44,838 nucleotides of DNA from Chara braunii (lineage: Eukaryota > Streptophyta > Charophyceae > Charales > Characeae), in contig BFEA01000148.1 in NCBI GenBank assembly GCA_003427395.1, positions 558,079 to 602,916 of the forward strand. The letters are read 5' to 3'. The position numbers were made by a program, and so were the translations under genes. Shown piece after piece: positions 41,536-44,838 of this stretch (its first letter is position 1; each line of letters opens with the position of its first letter). A model generated the notes under the pieces. The model was not told the origin of the DNA and did not search any database. It saw only the letters and a list, made by a program, of their open reading frames with translations.

Positions 41536-41907
41536 TTAGTTATCAACTAACATGTCAGACTGCGTCCTGCCATGCTCAAGCTGAATCCGTTCCTCAATGT
41601 CCTGGGTCTTGGGGTCAGCTTGGGCCGTAACCAAGGAACCAGCAATAGCATCAGTGATCGTTGCTGCCATAGTGGAAGCTGCCCGTGTGGCAGTTGAGGA
41701 TGAGGAAGCCCCGTCCTTGTTGCTCTTCCTGAAGTATGCAGCAGTCAGGATCCTTTGAGTAGGGGACACCGGATTGGCAAGCCTCTGTCGCTTGGCAGGT
41801 GACTTCTTTTTCTTGCGTACTTCAGGGGCTTGTGGCAGGAACGTGGCCCGTGATGGGAGTAAAGCACTGCCCATCAGGAGTGCAAAGGGTTTCCTGGCAA
41901 ATGGCAT
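41536..41907 (-). CDS. Unknown 123-residue basic, Ser/Ala-rich frame
   Basis: Starts MPFARKPFALLMGSALLPSR. A basic cluster RKKKKSPAKRQR (about residues 31-42) could be a nuclear localisation signal. The following DGASSSSTATRAASTMAATI is low complexity, and the C-terminus is acidic (EERIQLEHGRTQSDMLVDN). Domain unknown. It lies between the 271-residue frame and the 170-residue frame, all on the minus strand, consistent with one multi-exon gene or one multi-ORF element. Confidence 0.4.
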   Translation of the reverse strand: MPFARKPFALLMGSALLPSRATFLPQAPEVRKKKKSPAKRQRLANPVSPTQRILTAAYFRKSNKDGASSSSTATRAASTMAATITDAIAGSLVTAQADPKTQDIEERIQLEHGRTQSDMLVDN

Positions 41908-42261
41908 TTTGCCAAAAACCGGGCCAACAGTGATAGTTGGATCCTTTTCAACTGCAAGTCATGATGTCCCTCATTACAACGAATATGAGGCAGAGCTTGA
42001 TAAGGGCCTTCCATGCATCTCTGAAGAGCTGGAGTAGGAAGCCAATCCGAACCTTGTTGGATTTGCCATTAGGTCTGATCATCTCCGGGTGAGTAAAGAT
42101 GAACCAGATGGCATGGTCCAACCAGAGCGTACTAACATCACACCTCTTGTTGATCTCGTGCCTACACCCACATTTGAGGTAGGGACGCCTAGCATTCCAA
42201 ATCTTCCTAAGGATCCGATGCTCGCAAGTGATCTCGGTAGGTAACCCTTTCTGCAGAACGC

Positions 42262-43077
42262 CTAGAGCAGGGAGTGAGCAGCGGTGGGGTCGAACATGTT
42301 CATGGGTGGAAGTGGGGCATTGTCGTCATTAAAGGCTGGTTTCCCAATGCCCTGGTGATGGAGAACCCTCTTGAAAGCCTCATCCATGCACTCTCGTGTC
42401 TCGGCTTCAGACAGGTCACCGAGGAATTTGTAACCAATAGCATTGATCGGAGCTAGATGGTTGAAGGAATCCAACATCCAAATCCTTGAGTCATTGGATT
42501 TGGATATGTATTCCACCCAGTGTGGAGAAGCTATGGGGAGGAAATTCTTTCTTTCAGACTGTCCACCAGTAGAGGATCTTCTCCTCTTCTTGATGGGTAC
42601 TGGTGCGTTGATGAGTCTCTCCATCTCAAGTTTTTCCTCCTGATCATCAAAATTGTCAATAATGTTCCGTGGTGGAGATTCATAGGGATACGCAGGGGGA
42701 GGAGGTTCTTTCCAAATTTCCTTGAACGTATTATGAAGATTCATCACTCTGGTGGGGTTGTTCTGGATTTCCAATTCCAGGTTCCTCTTTCTGGTCCCGA
42801 CTTTAGCAACATAAGATTTGAGGACCGTCTCGAAGTCGTGTCTCTTGTGTTCAAAGGTCCAGGCAAAATTTGTCCGCTCATTGAAGAAATATGACTCCGA
42901 AAGGAGTGGTAGTTGGTTGGCTCGATGCTTATTCCTAAGGATCTGCATCATGCCACTATTGATGATATTGATGAGTGATTGGGTAGGCTTGGAAGTCGGG
43001 GGTAGCTCGTCGAGGAACGGATTTCTACGAACAGTCTCCTCCCACCAGCCCCCAACGAGAACATTACTATCCTCCAT
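42262..43077 (-). CDS. Unknown 271-residue protein, intact in copy 2
   Basis: The longest non-transposon frame of the window. It has NVLVGGWWEETVRRNPFL (6-22), a Pro-rich PPPPAYPYESPP (125-136) that contains a PPxY-type motif, a basic KKRRR cluster (163-167) that could be nuclear targeting, and a compact C-terminal part with PHWVEYISKSNDSRIWMLDS (185-204). No known domain. CCCTCAG just upstream of the first residues suggests that this is an internal or terminal exon with an acceptor there, so the Met at 43077 may not be the true start. Copy 1 is broken by a stop and truncated. Confidence 0.5.
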   Translation of the reverse strand: MEDSNVLVGGWWEETVRRNPFLDELPPTSKPTQSLINIINSGMMQILRNKHRANQLPLLSESYFFNERTNFAWTFEHKRHDFETVLKSYVAKVGTRKRNLELEIQNNPTRVMNLHNTFKEIWKEPPPPAYPYESPPRNIIDNFDDQEEKLEMERLINAPVPIKKRRRSSTGGQSERKNFLPIASPHWVEYISKSNDSRIWMLDSFNHLAPINAIGYKFLGDLSEAETRECMDEAFKRVLHHQGIGKPAFNDDNAPLPPMNMFDPTAAHSLL

Positions 43078-43122
43078 AATAATCTGAGGGATATAATTAT
43101 TATATGCATGTCGAACATGGTA

Positions 43123-43156
43123 AAATAAAATAAAATAAAATAAAATAAAATAAAAT
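43123..43156. repeat. AAAAT microsatellite
   Basis: Repeated TAAAA units, about 34 bp; copy 1 (35789-35812) has a shorter, more mutated version. Confidence 0.9.
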
Positions 43157-43160
43157 CGAA

Positions 43161-43403
43161 TTAAATAAAATCAAATAACAAGAACATAATAAAAGTGTGA
43201 ACGACAATAAAGGAACAAAAAGCCAGACCGCAGGGGTAGTAATTCACAACCACCAGAGCCGATTGAACGTCAGTATGAGCAATCATCAAGTCTTTCATGA
43301 ATGGTTTTTGAATTATTTTTTTTTGGAGACATTGACTGCCATGATGCGTAATTACCCAATAGTCTTGGAGGGACTCGGTCGTAGCCTGGGGAATCAACCC
43401 CAC
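43161..43403 (-). CDS. Unknown 80-residue frame, copy 2
   Basis: Counterpart of 35817-36059. It starts MGLIPQATTESLQDYWVITH and ends FIVVHTFIMFLLFDFI. It differs in a short block (QKKIIQKPFMKD) but keeps the open frame, start and end. Function unknown. Confidence 0.35.
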   Translation of the reverse strand: MGLIPQATTESLQDYWVITHHGSQCLQKKIIQKPFMKDLMIAHTDVQSALVVVNYYPCGLAFCSFIVVHTFIMFLLFDFI

Positions 43404-43455
43404 GGCGGTTTAACCTAGGAGCCAGAGGCCCCCTAGTGTGTGTGTGTTACGTACG

Positions 43456-43671
43456 TTACCCATAGCACGATGCGCTAAGAACCTCACAGCACGCTGCGAT
43501 ACGACTGTTCAAACCACAGAGCTTTAGGCAGCATCCGGACTTATGTGTAGCTCCACTTATTCTCATTTTCGACCCTTGCATGCTTTCATATGCCAAACCA
43601 ACCTCTAAAGTCACAAAAGATGGGACAATGCACAATATACTCATCATTTCAAATGGATCAGATCCGAGCAC
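43456..43671 (-). CDS. Unknown 71-residue frame, copy 2
   Basis: Counterpart of 36110-36325: MLGSDPFEMMSILCIVPSFV with the cysteines of KSGCCLKLCGLNSRIAACCE retained. Function unknown; it may be a by-product of the overlapping frame. Confidence 0.3.
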   Translation of the reverse strand: MLGSDPFEMMSILCIVPSFVTLEVGLAYESMQGSKMRISGATHKSGCCLKLCGLNSRIAACCEVLSASCYG

Positions 43672-44588
43672 CCGTTGTATAGAAAGAGAATACCAAGCAG
43701 GCTATGAGAAAGAAGAAGAGGAGGGCAATGACAAGTGTTCTCAAGAAGGGGTGGGGGTACTCGGGTGGACTAACTGTGGCACAACGGAGTTCCTCCCTAA
43801 GGTGAGCGAGAAGGTTAACAACAGTCGTATTTTTCATCACCACTTCAGGACACCCTTCACCAGTTCAGGATGCAGCCTGCCTAAACAGGTCGTTTTCAGG
43901 GTCTCCGGACCTTTCACCACTTCAGGACCATTCAAGTCTGAAAATCTTGAATGATCCTGAAGTGGTGAAAGCTTCGAAGACCCTGAAAACCACCTGTTTA
44001 GGCAGGCTGCATCCTCAAGTGGTGAAGGGTGGAACTTTCACCACTTCAGGACCATTCAGGATTTTCAGACTGCCCAAAACTCTCACTTGACCACTTCAAG
44101 ACACCCTTCACCACTTCAGGATGCAGCCTGCCTAAATAGGTGACTCAGGATCTTCAGACATTTCACCACTTCAAGACCATTCAGGATTTTTCGACTGCCC
44201 AAAACTCTCACTTCAGAGTTTTCATTCCTGAATTTTCAGTTACCCGATAACCACTTGTGTAAGGTGATTGAGCTCCATACTCAGGGCCAAGTTCGCTCGC
44301 ATAAGCTGACCCAACTTCATATCTTTATCAGCATCGGATCTACGGACAAGTGCTTCAATGTGTTCTGACAGGGCATGATGCTCCTCGTGGATTTTTTAGA
44401 ACACGGATACCGTCCACTATCTAACCTCAGAGTGGTCATTATCCATAGGTTGCTCATACCATGTATCGTTCCAAATAGATGGTGAATCTCCTCTCTTGAT
44501 GAGAACATCAATCAGAAGTGTGATACAGCTTTCAATGTGATTGATCAGTTCTTCAAGTATAGATTGATCATGATCCATATGCTCCATG
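43650..44588 (-). pseudogene. Disrupted copy of the 158-residue membrane protein
   Basis: Counterpart of 36303-36779. From MEHMDHDQSILEELINHIES it has in-frame stops after HSEVR and after VSVF, and a large insertion separates LSMELNHL from REELRCATV. The C-terminal transmembrane part remains (LLFFFLIACLVFSFY). It is clearly non-functional as a single protein, whereas copy 1 is open. Confidence 0.75.
43806..44259. mobile_element. Palindromic element with 8-bp target duplication
   Basis: The 8-bp TAAGGTGA is single in copy 1 (36452-36459) but flanks this 454-bp insert on both sides here (43798-43805 and 44260-44267). Inside, arms of about 86 bp (43850-43935 and 43945-44030) form a long hairpin with GATGCAGCCTGCCTAAACAG against CTGTTTAGGCAGGCTGCATC. 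The left arm sequence then recurs in direct orientation. The phrase CCACTTCAGGA or its complement occurs about ten times. An 8-bp duplication is typical of hAT-type elements, but terminal repeats are weak, so the class is unproven. Confidence 0.8.
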
Positions 44589-44838
44589 TTGGGACGGGAA
44601 ACGGGGATGCTTGTCGAAAGTTCTAGGCTAATTGTTTGGTACTCAACATGTACACCCTAAAAAAAAAAAGTTCGTATACCGAGTTGCATAAGTTTGGGAA
44701 AACAGAAGACCATTCAACCGCCGTTCATGCGGATATGCCTCATGAGTCGTAATCCATCACGAATGTTTTAATGGACTCAAATCAGGATATAACCAGGGTA
44801 CATTTATCAAAAGGAGCCTATTTTCTGCATATCATCAT

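Larger units (their letters stand above)
42578..44838. repeat. Large duplicated segment, copy 2 (runs off window)
   Basis: Counterpart of 35244-37028. It differs from copy 1 by a longer AAAATA microsatellite (43123-43156), an inserted 454-bp palindromic element plus 8-bp duplication (43806-44267), and scattered substitutions. Similarity continues to the last base of the window, so its true right end lies outside. It includes the whole 271-residue frame's N-terminal two thirds; the last third lies left of the duplication edge. Confidence 0.85.

Noticed and set aside
35244-44838. Giant-virus or Polinton-type insertion
   Set aside because: No capsid, DNA polymerase, packaging ATPase or integrase motif was seen in the frames between the repeats.

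Overview
This is a piece of a large, repeat-choked eukaryotic nuclear genome, not a bacterial or organellar one. There are no operons, rRNA genes, convincing tRNA genes or CRISPR arrays. The recognisable coding sequence is almost entirely retrotransposon: L1-like LINEs with a zinc-knuckle ORF1, an APE-type endonuclease, a reverse transcriptase and a C-terminal zf-RVT-like domain, plus one Penelope-like RT N-terminal region. LINEs of this plant type next to a Penelope-like fragment fit a streptophyte, and a charophyte alga such as Chara is my tentative guess; the sequence alone does not prove it.

Layout. 1-4600: a decayed LINE on the minus strand (RT to zf-RVT, 4018 to 1757) split by a small poly(A)-tailed insertion, with SINE-like elements and two hairpins beside it. 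4600-6050: two more SINE-like copies and unassigned sequence. 6055-14413: one nearly complete LINE on the minus strand (ORF1, then ORF2, then 3' UTR and poly(A)), broken only by a few stops and frameshifts. 15240-17010: a degenerate tandem array with a core period of 289 bp. 17690-21700: palindromic MITE-like elements, a duplicated segment ending in CAT-type microsatellite, and a cluster of SINE-like modules. 22020-30700: four more LINE fragments (three minus, one plus), two of which meet head to head near 29288, with a 328-bp foldback element inside one. 30700-34530: mostly unassigned sequence containing a GC-richer stretch with TATA-like motifs. 34530-35075: a composite short element. 35244-44838: a direct duplication, offset about 7.33 kb and at least 1.8 kb long, of unrecognised minus-strand ORFs; between the two copies lie two further unknown ORFs and the Penelope-like fragment.

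How the parts relate. The short elements look like non-autonomous retroposons that borrow the 3' end of the resident LINEs. They start sharply at GGGACGCTGG, are built from a few swappable hairpin modules, and end in poly(A). One tail module is also the 3' end of the near-complete LINE, and the head module occurs near the 3' ends of two other LINE fragments. The duplication at the right is the least explained part of the window: its two copies have decayed in complementary places, and its proteins match nothing I know.
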